Source: Chloroflexota bacterium (GTDB lineage Bacteria > Chloroflexota > FW602-bin22 > JACPRP01). Taken from it: a stretch of DNA of 64,000 nt. Of the stretch, positions 16,751 to 25,557 are shown one piece after another; the stretch's first letter is position 1; every line of letters starts with the position of its first letter. Position numbers and translations under genes: made by a program. A model generated the notes under the pieces. The model was not told the DNA's origin, made no database searches, and saw only the letters and a list, made by a program, of their open reading frames with translations. The DNA is taken from the NCBI GenBank assembly GCA_016210495.1, contig JACQUC010000139.1:17897-81896 (forward strand). The letters are read 5' to 3'.

Positions 16751-18072
16751 AGATTATAAGACCATCCTTTGCCGGCTGGGCGAGCCGAGCCTGGCGGCCG
16801 GCCCTCGTCATCCTGTTGGGCATCGGGATATGGATCGTTTTGCGCTGGGCAGGCAGCCTCTCTCCCAGGCCCGAGCCGTCCCTCTGGGCCTTCTGGGCTG
16901 ATGGCGGAGGAGAGGTCATCGAGGTCCGGGGAATCTATGCCCCCCAGGAGTATTTCCGCCTTTCTCAACGAGACCCGGCCACGCTGGGAATGGATCCCGC
17001 GCAGGAGCTTATCTTCTTCCTGCTCATAGATACCCACGAGCACGACGAGAACCTGCCGTATCCTGATACCTGGTGGGATGAGGTATCCTTGCGCGTCGAC
17101 GGCGGGCAGGGCTACCGTCCCGTGCAGAAAAAGTTCGTGCTGGACTCGGGGCATCACCAGACGGTAGCTTTTGCTTTCCGGCGATCCAGTGTGCCCGAGT
17201 TTCGGGAGAACAAAGGCATGCTCACGCTGGACGTGCCCAGCGTGAGCGGTGACGGGGCCAGGAAGCTGCAATGGTGGCTGCCACTTGAGGTGCCTGCGGC
17301 CCCCTCTCCTCTGGCCGGGTTTGTCCCGCCGTTCTTAGCGGCGCTCCTGCCGCTGTTGGCCGGGCTACTGGTTGCATTTTCGCCCTGTGTGGTGCATATG
17401 AGCTCCTATTACTTTCCACTTTTCGGGGGCATGGCGGCACAGGGGCCAGGCGGGGCCCGAACAAGAGGCGAGATGGCCATGGCATCTATCCTGTTTACCC
17501 TGGGGTTCTCGGTGCCTTACACAGTGGCCGGCGTGGCGGTCGGGTTCGCGGGACAATTTGTCAGAGGCTCCTCTTTCCTGGCGGCTTTGACTCAACCAAT
17601 GACGTTTGTAGCTGGTATGGTGGTGCTCTTTCTTGGGTTGCAGGTGGCCGGGGTGCTTCGTTTGCCAACGCTCATGCGTCTGAACCCGCTGCGGCTACGT
17701 TTTGGGCCTTCGCGCCTCGGCTACCTGGCTTCTGGTTTTCTCGGCCTCAACCTGGCGGTGGGCTGCCTGGGTTGCGTTGGCGGCTCCCTTTTTGCAGCCC
17801 TGCTCATCTATGGCGGAGCGGTCGGCTCGCCTTTGGAGGCCGGAGTCGTCCTCTTTCTTTTTGCGGTCGCCGCCAACGCTCCCTTCTTCCTGGCGGCTAT
17901 GACCCTCGGCCGTCTGCAACTGCGGAGGCGCCTGCCGTTTTCGATGACACGCTACGTGCCGGTCGTGAGCGGCGCAATTCTGATCGCCTTGAGTCTGCTG
18001 ATTCTCAGCGGTGCGGAGAGCCTTATGGAGGACACCCTCATACGCGCGCTCGGCCTTGAAGTGCGAGGGTAG
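16711..18072 (+). CDS. DsbD/CcdA-like transmembrane protein with N-terminal outer domain
   Basis: 453 residues from the ATG at 16711, supported by AGGAG five bases before it. After one helix (about 27-45) comes an outer-face domain of about 160 residues, then about eight helices. The membrane part has the paired cysteines of DsbD/CcdA proteins: FSPCVVHMSSYYFPLF and LAVGCLGCVGGSLF. Such proteins carry reducing power across the membrane for cytochrome c or metal-site maturation. A His-rich acidic patch (DTHEHDENLPYPD) lies in the outer domain. The linked YtkA-like lipoprotein suggests a copper or cytochrome maturation role. It is larger than the CcdA at 24293-25027. Confidence 0.82.
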   Translation: MALRARGVSPVEVKIIRPSFAGWASRAWRPALVILLGIGIWIVLRWAGSLSPRPEPSLWAFWADGGGEVIEVRGIYAPQEYFRLSQRDPATLGMDPAQELIFFLLIDTHEHDENLPYPDTWWDEVSLRVDGGQGYRPVQKKFVLDSGHHQTVAFAFRRSSVPEFRENKGMLTLDVPSVSGDGARKLQWWLPLEVPAAPSPLAGFVPPFLAALLPLLAGLLVAFSPCVVHMSSYYFPLFGGMAAQGPGGARTRGEMAMASILFTLGFSVPYTVAGVAVGFAGQFVRGSSFLAALTQPMTFVAGMVVLFLGLQVAGVLRLPTLMRLNPLRLRFGPSRLGYLASGFLGLNLAVGCLGCVGGSLFAALLIYGGAVGSPLEAGVVLFLFAVAANAPFFLAAMTLGRLQLRRRLPFSMTRYVPVVSGAILIALSLLILSGAESLMEDTLIRALGLEVRG

Positions 18073-18190
18073 TGACCAATGAACCGTGGTTTGTCTCTGC
18101 CGCGCAGGTAGTTGCGGGGGCTCATTTGATATATAATATCGTGCACAACATGTATCGACGGTGGGAAAGTCGCATTCCGGGGTGCGTGAG

Positions 18191-20050
18191 ATGAATCTCG
18201 ACCGGCTGAAGTGGATAGCCATTGTTGCTCCGGTGGCCATTCTGCTGACCATCGACTACGTGCGCCATTTCGTTTCGTGGACGGCGTTCCTGCATACCCC
18301 AGTCGGCTTCGCCTTCATCTACGGCTCGGTTCTCGTCGGCGTGACCCTTTTCTTCGAGCTCGGCTTCCGTCTGATCAAGAGAATGCAGGAGAGGATGGCC
18401 CAGCAAAACAAAGAGCTGGCGGCGGTGGCGCAGCTTGCGGAGTCCTTGAGTCGTGCGGTGGGCGTGGATCAGATCCTTCAGGAATCTTTGAGGCGGGTCG
18501 TCAATCTGGTCGAGGCCGACGCCGGGGTGATATGTTTGCTAGATGCAGAAAAGCAGGAGCTTTTCTCAACCGCCTGCATCGGCTTTTCCCAAAGAGTGCT
18601 GGATAACATTCGGCACCAGAAACTCGGCTCGGAACCTATAGGGACTCAAGTCGTGAGCAAAGGAACGCCGGTCGTCGTCCCCAACCTCCTCGAGTACGGC
18701 GACCCCCGCATAGTTCAGGGTGCCCGAGAGGAAGGCTTCCTCTCCTCCGCCACCATTCCTATGACGTCTCAGGGGAAAGTTGTTGGTGTCTTTGCCGTGG
18801 CTTTCAGGCATGCGGGTGCGATCCAAGGGTCAACCGTGCAGTTCATTTCGGCCATCGCCAACCAGGTGGCTGTGACCGTCGAAAAGGCCTCCATCTATCA
18901 GGAAGCGTCCCGGCGTGCGCAGGACCTGGCAGTTCTTAACCGTATCTCGGCGGTAGCGAGCAGCAGCCTCGAACTGAAAGAGGTGATGCAGGCTGCCTTA
19001 AGTGCGATCGTGGAGCTCACGAACATGGAGGCAGGGGAAGTATGGCTTTGGGAAGAATCCACGCAAGAGATGGTTTTGGCGGTCCATCACGGCGCGTGGC
19101 GAGAGGCTTTCAACGAGGTTACCCGCTTCGGTAAGGGAGAAGGCTTCCCAGGCCAGGTGGCGCTCACCGGAGAAGCCGTGATCTCAAACGACATCGCTCA
19201 GGATGAGCACTTCGTTCGCAGCGCCGTACGACGGGTAGGAGTACACCTGTTCGCTTGCGTTCCACTCAAAGCTAAGGGGAAAGTTGTGGGCGCCATAGAT
19301 CTTGCTACGCGGGAACAACGCGGCCTGACTCCCAGGGAGCTTCAACTACTGACCTCGATCGGCAATCAAATCGGGGTGGCCATCGACAACGCTCGGCTCC
19401 ACAGGCGCGTTCAGAATCTGGCCATAGCCGAGGAGCGAGGACGCATCGCGAGAGAGATACACGACGGCGTCGGCCAGGTTTTGGGATATGTCAACACCAA
19501 GACCATGGCCGCGAAGCAGCACTTAGATGCCAATGAGTTGGACCTGGCCCGGGAGCAACTATCTGAGCTCGAATCGGCGGCGAAAGACGTTTACGCCGAC
19601 CTACGAGAAGCCATTTTGGGACTGCGTAGCGGACTCTACCGCAAGAATGGCTTCATTCCGATCCTCGAGGAATATCTAGAAAGCTTTTTCCAAATGAGCC
19701 AGATCCCGGTTGCTTTCTCGGTGACACCTGAGGGTCCTGGCATCCAGTTCGATCCTCAGCAGGAGATCCATGTAATCAGGATAATTCAGGAAGCCCTGAG
19801 CAATGTCCGCAGGCATTCCGGCGCCTCTCAGGCCTGGCTTGGGCTGGAGGCCGCAGACGAACAGATCATCGTGACCGTCCGCGACAACGGACACGGCTAC
19901 GATGCATCGCGACTGTCGCGGGGGGAGCGGCCCCGTTTCGGCCTCCAGACCATGCGAGAAAGAGCGGAAGCTATCGGCGGCAGGCTAGAGATCAAGAGCC
20001 AACACAGAAGTGGAACCGAGGTTCGGTTGACGATCCCCCACCTAGATTAG
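18191..20050 (+). CDS. Membrane sensor histidine kinase with two GAF domains
   Basis: 619 residues from the ATG at 18191; the frame is open to a GTG at 18161, so the start is uncertain. Two membrane helices with DYVRHF between them are followed by GAF 1 (about 80-235), GAF 2 (about 245-400) and a HisKA_3 domain with His424 in RIAREIHDGVGQ. The ATPase domain has EALSNVRRHSG and DNGHGYD. The N-terminus and catalytic region resemble the kinase at 595-2097. A TATAAT-like box lies at 18132-18137. The cognate regulator follows 19 bases downstream. Confidence 0.92.
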   Translation: MNLDRLKWIAIVAPVAILLTIDYVRHFVSWTAFLHTPVGFAFIYGSVLVGVTLFFELGFRLIKRMQERMAQQNKELAAVAQLAESLSRAVGVDQILQESLRRVVNLVEADAGVICLLDAEKQELFSTACIGFSQRVLDNIRHQKLGSEPIGTQVVSKGTPVVVPNLLEYGDPRIVQGAREEGFLSSATIPMTSQGKVVGVFAVAFRHAGAIQGSTVQFISAIANQVAVTVEKASIYQEASRRAQDLAVLNRISAVASSSLELKEVMQAALSAIVELTNMEAGEVWLWEESTQEMVLAVHHGAWREAFNEVTRFGKGEGFPGQVALTGEAVISNDIAQDEHFVRSAVRRVGVHLFACVPLKAKGKVVGAIDLATREQRGLTPRELQLLTSIGNQIGVAIDNARLHRRVQNLAIAEERGRIAREIHDGVGQVLGYVNTKTMAAKQHLDANELDLAREQLSELESAAKDVYADLREAILGLRSGLYRKNGFIPILEEYLESFFQMSQIPVAFSVTPEGPGIQFDPQQEIHVIRIIQEALSNVRRHSGASQAWLGLEAADEQIIVTVRDNGHGYDASRLSRGERPRFGLQTMRERAEAIGGRLEIKSQHRSGTEVRLTIPHLD

Positions 20051-20069
20051 TCGGGAGAGGACGATCCTG

Positions 20070-20711
20070 ATGCGTATCTTGCTGGCCGACGACCACGCTC
20101 TGTTCCGTGATGGCCTTGCCAGCCTTCTGCGCGCCATGAAGATGAACGTGGTTGGCCAAGCTAGTGACGGATTGGAAGCACTGGAAAAGGCCCGGGCCCT
20201 CCGACCGGCCCTGATCCTGATGGATATCGGCATGCCCCGATGTGATGGATTAGAGGCGACCAGGCGCATTAAGGCCGAAATGCCTGAAATCAAAGTAATC
20301 ATGCTCACGGTTTCCGACGATCGGGACGACCTGTTCGAGGCCATCAAGAGCGGCGCTCACGGCTACCTGCTGAAGAACCTCTCGGCCGAGGAGTTTGGCG
20401 CCATGCTCGCACGAATCGCCACGGGTGAGGTGGCACTTAGCCCCACTTTGGCCACGCGGATATGGAAGGAGTTCTCGCGCGAGAAGAGCTCAGCACAGGA
20501 TGCCGAAGATAGCCTCAGCAAGAGAGAGATGGAAGTCCTACAACTGGCAGCGAAGGGTCAGACTAACAAAGAGATTGGTGCTGGCCTTTTTGTCTCGGAG
20601 AGCACCGTAAAGTATCATATCAAGAACATCCTGGGCAAGCTTCACCTCAAAAACCGTTCGCAGGTAGTAGCGTTTGCTATCCGAAAGGGCATGGTCAAGA
20701 AAGCCGACTAG
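20070..20711 (+). CDS. NarL/FixJ-type response regulator
   Basis: 213 residues. The receiver domain (1-120) has LADDHALFRDGL, the phospho-acceptor Asp in ILMDIGMPRCDGLEA and Lys in GYLLKN. A linker leads to a LuxR-type helix-turn-helix (about 148-205) with LSKREMEVLQLAAKGQTNKE and VKYHIKNILGKLHLKNR. It is co-transcribed with the kinase at 18191-20050 and its receiver resembles that of the regulator at 1-473. It probably controls nearby redox genes, but no target site was identified. Confidence 0.94.
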   Translation: MRILLADDHALFRDGLASLLRAMKMNVVGQASDGLEALEKARALRPALILMDIGMPRCDGLEATRRIKAEMPEIKVIMLTVSDDRDDLFEAIKSGAHGYLLKNLSAEEFGAMLARIATGEVALSPTLATRIWKEFSREKSSAQDAEDSLSKREMEVLQLAAKGQTNKEIGAGLFVSESTVKYHIKNILGKLHLKNRSQVVAFAIRKGMVKKAD

Positions 20712-20796
20712 CTGTGTCTCCGTTAGGCCTCAGTACCGGAAAGAAGCGATCAGGCACGCACGGTTCACGAAGAGTCTGCGCCTTTCCCAGAGTGGC

Positions 20797-21606
20797 GTGT
20801 TCGCGCGTGTCTGCCACACCGGGGTCCTGCTCCATTTCTTACGGGCGCTTCCAAGGGCAGTCGTTGGAGTTGCGCTGCTGGCGTGTGCCCAACCCCAGGC
20901 TATGGCGACTCCTACATTGGAGCGCGTGCAAAGGGTGGCACCAGTAGCCGTTGCAACACGGACACCATCTCCCTGCAACCCTGCCGAGCCCGACAAACTG
21001 CAGGACATCACGACTACACAGTCAAGCCCATATTTTGTGCACCACCCGGTGTCGGCACTGCCGACGGTGGCGACGGTGGTCTTTCTTCCTGGGGGGTCAG
21101 GCAGCCGCCGAAGCGCGCAGCGTGCCTGGCAGAACTACCTGGCGAACGGCAAGGGTATGGGATCTTTTCGTATCGTGGTTCCCTACTCCGTCGACATCGA
21201 CTTGATCGACGATGCGCCCAGGACATTCGGGATCTTGCGCGAGGTCCTGACCTGCTATGGTAGGGAGGACGCGAAAGTGCATGTCGGCGGCGTGTCTAAC
21301 GGAGGACGCGCGGCTTTCGCGCTCATGCTCGCTCGCCCGCAGCGATTTGCCACGCTACTGGGTGCGCCGGGGGGCTTCTCCATCTGGGATCCAGAGGCAT
21401 GGACGAAAGCTCTTGCCGGCCATGCTGTTTTCAACGGCGTTGGCGCCAAAGACGATGACTGGCTCGCCGAGGTCAGAGCGACTCACGCTGCGCTGGTGGC
21501 GGCAGGCGTTGAGTCGGTCTACGCGGAATTCCCTGGCCAGAGTCACAGCGTGGACGAGGACTTCGACGAAAGTGTTTTCTTCGAGTTTTGGGCCAATCAC
21601 TCGTAG
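20797..21606 (+). CDS. Exported alpha/beta-hydrolase (esterase-like lipoprotein)
   Basis: About 269 residues from a GTG at 20797. The frame opens earlier (20674), but that would overlap the regulator gene and put the signal peptide deep inside. A hydrophobic N-terminus ends in a possible lipobox (VALLACAQPQ). The catalytic serine is in VGGVSNGGRAA (G-x-S-x-G form), an oxyanion loop is in FLPGGSGSRR, and the His is in FPGQSHSVDEDF. Substrate is unknown. It stands alone between the two-component genes and ctaB. The start is the least certain part. Confidence 0.72.
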   Translation: MFARVCHTGVLLHFLRALPRAVVGVALLACAQPQAMATPTLERVQRVAPVAVATRTPSPCNPAEPDKLQDITTTQSSPYFVHHPVSALPTVATVVFLPGGSGSRRSAQRAWQNYLANGKGMGSFRIVVPYSVDIDLIDDAPRTFGILREVLTCYGREDAKVHVGGVSNGGRAAFALMLARPQRFATLLGAPGGFSIWDPEAWTKALAGHAVFNGVGAKDDDWLAEVRATHAALVAAGVESVYAEFPGQSHSVDEDFDESVFFEFWANHS

Positions 21607-21673
21607 AAGTCGCTCCTGGAGGAGGAGACCCGGACGGGGGTGATGACGGTGGGGGGTTGGTTAGCAGGGCGCT

Positions 21674-21702
21674 TTGACGGTTGCTCTCGGGCTTGGTATG
21701 AT
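21674..21702 (+). promoter_or_regulatory. Sigma-70 type promoter for ctaB
   Basis: TTGACG (21674-21679) and TATGAT (21697-21702) are separated by 17 bases and lie about 35 bases before the ctaB start. Both boxes differ from consensus by one base. Confidence 0.75.
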
Positions 21703-21736
21703 AGTCATAGGAGTGTGCTTGGAGTAGATTTCTGGC

Positions 21737-22642
21737 ATGGTACAGGCGTATAGCGCTGCGACGAGCTTGCGAACACGGGCCGCGGGCCTGGAGGCCAGAG
21801 CCCACCTGGCCCTGCTGAAGATGCGGATAGTCGTCCCGTTGGTTTTCGTCGCCACGGTGATGGCCATCGTCGCCGGGAGTGGCGCAGTCTACCTGGACAA
21901 GATCGGCCTGCTGGTTCTGGCTGGTGGCCTCGCCTCGGCTGGTGCGGCGTGCCTGAACCATTACCTGGACCGCGACATCGACGCCGTCATGCAGCGCACC
22001 AGAAACCGGCCCATTCCTTCTGGTGCGATCAGGAATCCGGCGACGGCCGCCCTTCTGGGGCTCGGCCTGATCGCCCTGGCAGTTGTCACCGCCGCCGCCC
22101 TTAACTACCTGACCGTTACCTTCATCGCGCTGGGCGCCCTCTTCTACGCGGGCGTCTACACCCTTTGGCTCAAGCGCAGGAGTCCCCTCAACGTTGTGAT
22201 TGGGGGCTTTGCCGGCAGTTGCGCCGTATTGGCGGGGTGGACGGCGGTCGATTCCAGCCTGTCTTTGACGCCCGTCCTCGTGGCGCTGATCGTGTTTCTG
22301 TGGACGCCCTCCCACTTCTGGAGCCTGGCCATCTTCCTGAAGGACGACTATCGACGGGTTGGCGTGCCCATGCTGCCTGTTCTCATTGGCGAGCGCAAGA
22401 CGGCCTGGGTTATCGCCGGAAATACGATCCTCACCGTTCTTCTGTCGCTGCTGCCCCACCACCTCGGCCTGTTCGGCGTACCCTATCTGGCAATGGCCGT
22501 GGTCGCCGGCTTTCTGGTGCTTCGTGCCAACGTTCGGCTGCTGCTGAACCCCTCCGGAAGCGAAGCGTGGCGCAACTACAAGCTGTCGGGGATGTACCTG
22601 GGGCTGGTGTTTGTGGGGATGCTGGTGGACTCCACCGTCTAA
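21737..22642 (+). CDS. ctaB: Protoheme IX farnesyltransferase (heme O synthase)
   Basis: 301 residues with about eight membrane helices. The prenyl diphosphate site is NHYLDRDIDAVMQRTRNRP near residues 75-95, and the second Asp/Lys-containing loop is LKDDYRRVGVPMLP; WTPSHFWSLAI is also family-typical. It attaches a farnesyl group to heme b, giving heme O for heme-copper oxidases. No heme-copper oxidase subunit is encoded in this window, so its client lies elsewhere. An AGGAG site lies somewhat further upstream than usual, and a good promoter is at 21674-21702. It begins a plus-strand region devoted to heme and cytochrome c maturation. Confidence 0.95.
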   Translation: MVQAYSAATSLRTRAAGLEARAHLALLKMRIVVPLVFVATVMAIVAGSGAVYLDKIGLLVLAGGLASAGAACLNHYLDRDIDAVMQRTRNRPIPSGAIRNPATAALLGLGLIALAVVTAAALNYLTVTFIALGALFYAGVYTLWLKRRSPLNVVIGGFAGSCAVLAGWTAVDSSLSLTPVLVALIVFLWTPSHFWSLAIFLKDDYRRVGVPMLPVLIGERKTAWVIAGNTILTVLLSLLPHHLGLFGVPYLAMAVVAGFLVLRANVRLLLNPSGSEAWRNYKLSGMYLGLVFVGMLVDSTV

Positions 22643-22722
22643 TGATCTCTCCGCCGCGCAGACGTGTACGCAGGATCGCGAAACGCTACTCCCAAAGATG
22701 TCGTTTGTGATATACTAGGACA

Positions 22723-22874
22723 GTGAGTGAATGGAGCCTGGTCTACTACGAGACGGCAAGGGGCCGGTGTCCTGTGCAAGAGTATCTCGATAGCCTGGAC
22801 CTCGAGGAAGCGGCAAAGGTATTGAGATAGCGATGCGTCGTATGGCCGATTATCAAGAGAGGGTAGGAGGATGA
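22723..22874 (+). pseudogene. higB: HigB/Gp49-like toxin gene with internal deletion
   Basis: A GTG at 22723 opens SEWSLVYYETARGRCPVQEY, the usual N-terminus of RelE/HigB Gp49-like toxins, but a TAG stops it after 35 codons. In another frame, the bases from 22821 onward read IEIAMRRMADYQERVGG and end in a TGA overlapping the antitoxin start, which is how such toxins normally end. The two parts fit one gene that lost about 60 central codons near 22820, causing a frameshift. Intact family members are about 110 residues, so the catalytic part is gone and the toxin should be inactive. Confidence 0.75.
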
Positions 22875-23176
22875 ACCACCGCGATTACGTCGCACAGAGG
22901 GAGGCCCGCGACCCTGCTTTTAGAGAAGCCTGTGAGCGCCTGCGCCCACAGTACGAGTTTAGAAAAGCTCTGATAGGCGCTAGGCTCAATGCTGGATTGA
23001 CGCAAAAGCAGTTGGCTGAGCGCATGGGCACATCGCAGGCGGCAATAGCACGCCTGGAGGCTGGCACGCGGTTACCTAGCGTCGACACACTGCACCGCCT
23101 GGCGGTGATTCTTGGCCTTGACTTCACAATCACGCCACAAGAGCTGCTAGGCGTGCGTCCCCACAAAGCAGCCTGA
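22871..23176 (+). CDS. higA: HigA-type XRE antitoxin, orphaned
   Basis: 101 residues. The helix-turn-helix lies at about 38-92 (LIGARLNAGLTQKQLAERMG, then SQAAIARLEAG). The N-terminal 35 residues are helical. The ATG overlaps the stop of the decayed toxin reading (ATGA at 22871-22874), the usual higBA coupling, and GTAGGAGG is an ideal ribosome site. With its toxin broken, it may persist as a plain regulator or be on the way to loss. Confidence 0.88.
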   Translation: MNHRDYVAQREARDPAFREACERLRPQYEFRKALIGARLNAGLTQKQLAERMGTSQAAIARLEAGTRLPSVDTLHRLAVILGLDFTITPQELLGVRPHKAA

Positions 23177-23329
23177 TCTCCGGACGCACTGGTATCTAGA
23201 TATCCTGCGGTATGACGAGGAGTGCTCCACTGCTGGCCGCATGAGCGGCAGGCCGGAGAAGAGGAGCGTGCCGCTGTTGGAGGCCGGCATCAAGCCGAAC
23301 ATGTAGATGACCGCAAGCTTCCCGCGCAT

Positions 23330-23358
23330 TTGACACCATCTCTGCGCCGTGATATGTT
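23330..23358 (+). promoter_or_regulatory. Sigma-70 type promoter for the diheme cytochrome gene
   Basis: TTGACA (23330-23335) and TATGTT (23353-23358) are 17 bases apart and lie about 65 bases before the start of the cytochrome gene at 23423. The -35 box is perfect. Confidence 0.78.
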
Positions 23359-23422
23359 TAGTGAGGCCCGCATCGTCACAGGGATTCTTATCACACATTC
23401 CGGGAGGAGGATTACCCCAAAA

Positions 23423-24169
23423 ATGAGCATTAGGCAAGTGCTGCTCCTGGCATCGCTCTTCCTGCTCCTCGCCTTGGCCGTTGCAGCCTGCAGTTCTGCT
23501 TCGACCTCAAGCTCCTCGACGCGCTCGGCTGAGCCGTCGGCGGCGGAAATCGCCAGGGGATCGACACTTTATGTCGACTATGGGTGCATGCAGTGCCACG
23601 GCTTGGGAGGGCGCGGCCGCACCGCTCTCGCGGTGTCAGGGCCCTCTCTAACGTCAAATGAGTTCAAGAAGGCGTTCCCGAAGGAAACGCGTTTTGACAC
23701 CGCGCTGGTCAACTCGATCAGGAACGGCGCCATTATCGAAGAGGGCCGAGCGGCCTCTATGCCGGCTTGGAATGGCATCCTCAGCGACCAGGATGTGCAG
23801 GAGATCGTTTCTTACATTCGTGCTGGACTGCCGGACCAGGGCGTTACGATTCCCCGTGTCGGCACGGGGGAGGAGATCTACAACGCATTTGCCTGCGTGA
23901 AGTGCCATGGCCAGCCCGGCACGGGCGGCATGCGCAACGTGGCCGCGACGACACCAGAGCATCAAACCATTCCAGCCATCGGCGGTCCGGAGTTCAAGAA
24001 GAGGCTCGACTCTATCGACAAGGTAAGGAACGTAGTCCTCTACGGCAGGATTGTTGAAAACGGTCGTCCAGGTGTGGTATACATGCCCGCGTGGGGTAAG
24101 ATTGGCACTGCCGATCAGATCGAAAAGGTTCTCGAGTACATCTGGAACTACAAAGCACCTGGGAGCTAA
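23423..24169 (+). CDS. Diheme cytochrome c lipoprotein
   Basis: 248 residues from the ATG at 23423; GGGAGGAGG lies 12 bases upstream, a long but usable spacing. A signal peptide ends in a lipobox (LAVAACSSA) and a Ser-rich linker. Two class I cytochrome domains carry CMQCH near residue 55 and CVKCH near 158, with candidate Met ligands in ASMPAW and VYMPAW. The protein would be tethered to the outer membrane face. It directly precedes the cytochrome c maturation genes and has its own promoter. The redox partner is not shown. Confidence 0.92.
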   Translation: MSIRQVLLLASLFLLLALAVAACSSASTSSSSTRSAEPSAAEIARGSTLYVDYGCMQCHGLGGRGRTALAVSGPSLTSNEFKKAFPKETRFDTALVNSIRNGAIIEEGRAASMPAWNGILSDQDVQEIVSYIRAGLPDQGVTIPRVGTGEEIYNAFACVKCHGQPGTGGMRNVAATTPEHQTIPAIGGPEFKKRLDSIDKVRNVVLYGRIVENGRPGVVYMPAWGKIGTADQIEKVLEYIWNYKAPGS

Positions 24170-24292
24170 CGGGGCGAGATCGGCAATCAGCATGCTGGCT
24201 TATGCTGGCACGATAGCTGGAGTGCTGGTTTGGCGCTTGGCGAAGCTCACCAGGTGCAGCCAGCTCCCCGGCTGCATGAAGGAGTCGAACTG

Positions 24293-25027
24293 GTGAGCGA
24301 ACTGGTCCCGCAGGTCGGGTGGCTGGTAGCCTTTGGCGCCGGAATCCTCTCGTTCATATCGCCGTGCGTCGCGCCTCTGGTGCCCGGCTATCTGTCGTAT
24401 GTTTCTGGCGTTTCGGTGCAGGACCTGTCGCAGCGACAGCACGGCCAGACCAGACGCATTCTGCTTTCGTGTTTGCTTTTTGTGCTGGGCTTTTCCCTCG
24501 TCTTTGTGCTGTTGGGTGCTTCGGCCTCGCTCTTGGGCGGCCTTCTGGAGGAATACCGTCGGCCGCTCAACCGCGTTGCGGGCGGCGTGATGATTCTGAT
24601 GGGCATCTTTATCATCGGCTTGATCCGTCTGCCCCAACTGTATCAGGAACGGCGATTTCATTTGGCTGGCAATTCCTTCGGGCAGGGCGGCACCGTCCTG
24701 CTGGGTATGGCCTTCGCCTTTGGTTGGACGCCCTGCGTGGGGCCGATCCTGGCCTCGATCCTATTCTATGCCGGTGCGGGCGAAACGGCCAGCCAGGGCG
24801 CACTCCTGCTCCTCGCCTATTCGTTGGGACTCGGGCTGCCGTTCGTGCTCACCGGTCTCATTTTCAGCCGAGCTATGGGTGCCCTGGGCTGGGTGAAGCG
24901 CCATTACGGCGCTATTAACGCCGTCAGCGGCTCGATACTGGTAGTCGTGGGGATTCTGTTTCTCACCGATCGTTTCTTCTATGTGAGTATAGCCGCCCAG
25001 CGAGTCTATTATATGCTATTCTATTGA
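24293..25027 (+). CDS. ccdA: Cytochrome c biogenesis protein CcdA
   Basis: 244 residues from a GTG at 24293 with AAGGAG eight bases upstream; this gives the usual family length, while a longer reading from 24230 adds an unlikely N-terminus. Six membrane helices contain the two conserved redox cysteines in SFISPCVAPLVPGYLSY and FGWTPCVGPILAS. It passes electrons from cytoplasmic thioredoxin to the outer-face thioredoxin encoded next, keeping apocytochrome heme-site cysteines reduced. A small stem (GCAGCC at 24256 and GGCTGC at 24270) lies just before the gene. Confidence 0.94.
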   Translation: MSELVPQVGWLVAFGAGILSFISPCVAPLVPGYLSYVSGVSVQDLSQRQHGQTRRILLSCLLFVLGFSLVFVLLGASASLLGGLLEEYRRPLNRVAGGVMILMGIFIIGLIRLPQLYQERRFHLAGNSFGQGGTVLLGMAFAFGWTPCVGPILASILFYAGAGETASQGALLLLAYSLGLGLPFVLTGLIFSRAMGALGWVKRHYGAINAVSGSILVVVGILFLTDRFFYVSIAAQRVYYMLFY

Positions 25028-25035
25028 GGTGACGA

Positions 25036-25557
25036 GTGACAAGGGTTATCATCGGCGTGATTGGCGTGGTCATCGGCCTGTCTGTCCTGGCTGGGTGCGC
25101 TGTCGGCAGCACCGGCAGCGCGGCCGAGCCGGTCGCCGTGCGTGCCGGCCGAGTGGCCTCTGACTTCACGATCAAAACCTTCTCGGGCGGGACCTTCAAC
25201 CTGAAGCAGCAGCGTGGCAAGGTCGTCGTCGTGAACTTCTGGGCCTCCTGGTGCCCTCCCTGCCGCGAAGAGGCCCCCGTGCTGGAACGTGCCTGGAGAG
25301 CTTACAAGGACCGAGACGTCGTCTTCATCGGCGTCGACGTCTGGGATACCGAGCGGGACGCCCTGGCCTTCATCAAGGAGTTCGACATTACGTATCCCAA
25401 TGGTCCGGACGCGAGCAACGAAATTGCCATCGAATACGGCGTGACGGGGATTCCCGAGACGTGGTTCATCGACCGGCAGGGCGTACTGGTGCGGCGCTGG
25501 ATTGGTCCGTTGACCGCTCGACAGATGTCGGCGTTCATCGAGGAGGCAACGCGGTAA
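25036..25557 (+). CDS. resA: ResA/TlpA-type thioredoxin-fold thiol reductase
   Basis: 173 residues starting at a GTG 8 bases after ccdA. A hydrophobic N-terminus with a lipobox-like LAGCAVG anchors it outside. The thioredoxin fold has the active site WASWCPPCREEAP and the cis-proline region GIPETWFID. It receives electrons from CcdA and reduces CXXCH cysteines of apocytochromes. Its TAA overlaps the ATG of ccmH by one base (TAATG). Gene order ccdA-resA-ccmH fits a maturation operon; the heme lyase genes are not in this window. Confidence 0.93.
   Translation: MTRVIIGVIGVVIGLSVLAGCAVGSTGSAAEPVAVRAGRVASDFTIKTFSGGTFNLKQQRGKVVVVNFWASWCPPCREEAPVLERAWRAYKDRDVVFIGVDVWDTERDALAFIKEFDITYPNGPDASNEIAIEYGVTGIPETWFIDRQGVLVRRWIGPLTARQMSAFIEEATR

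Noticed and set aside
21473..22462. 329-codon minus-strand frame
   Set aside because: Antisense to ctaB; the product is Gln/Arg-rich without domains.
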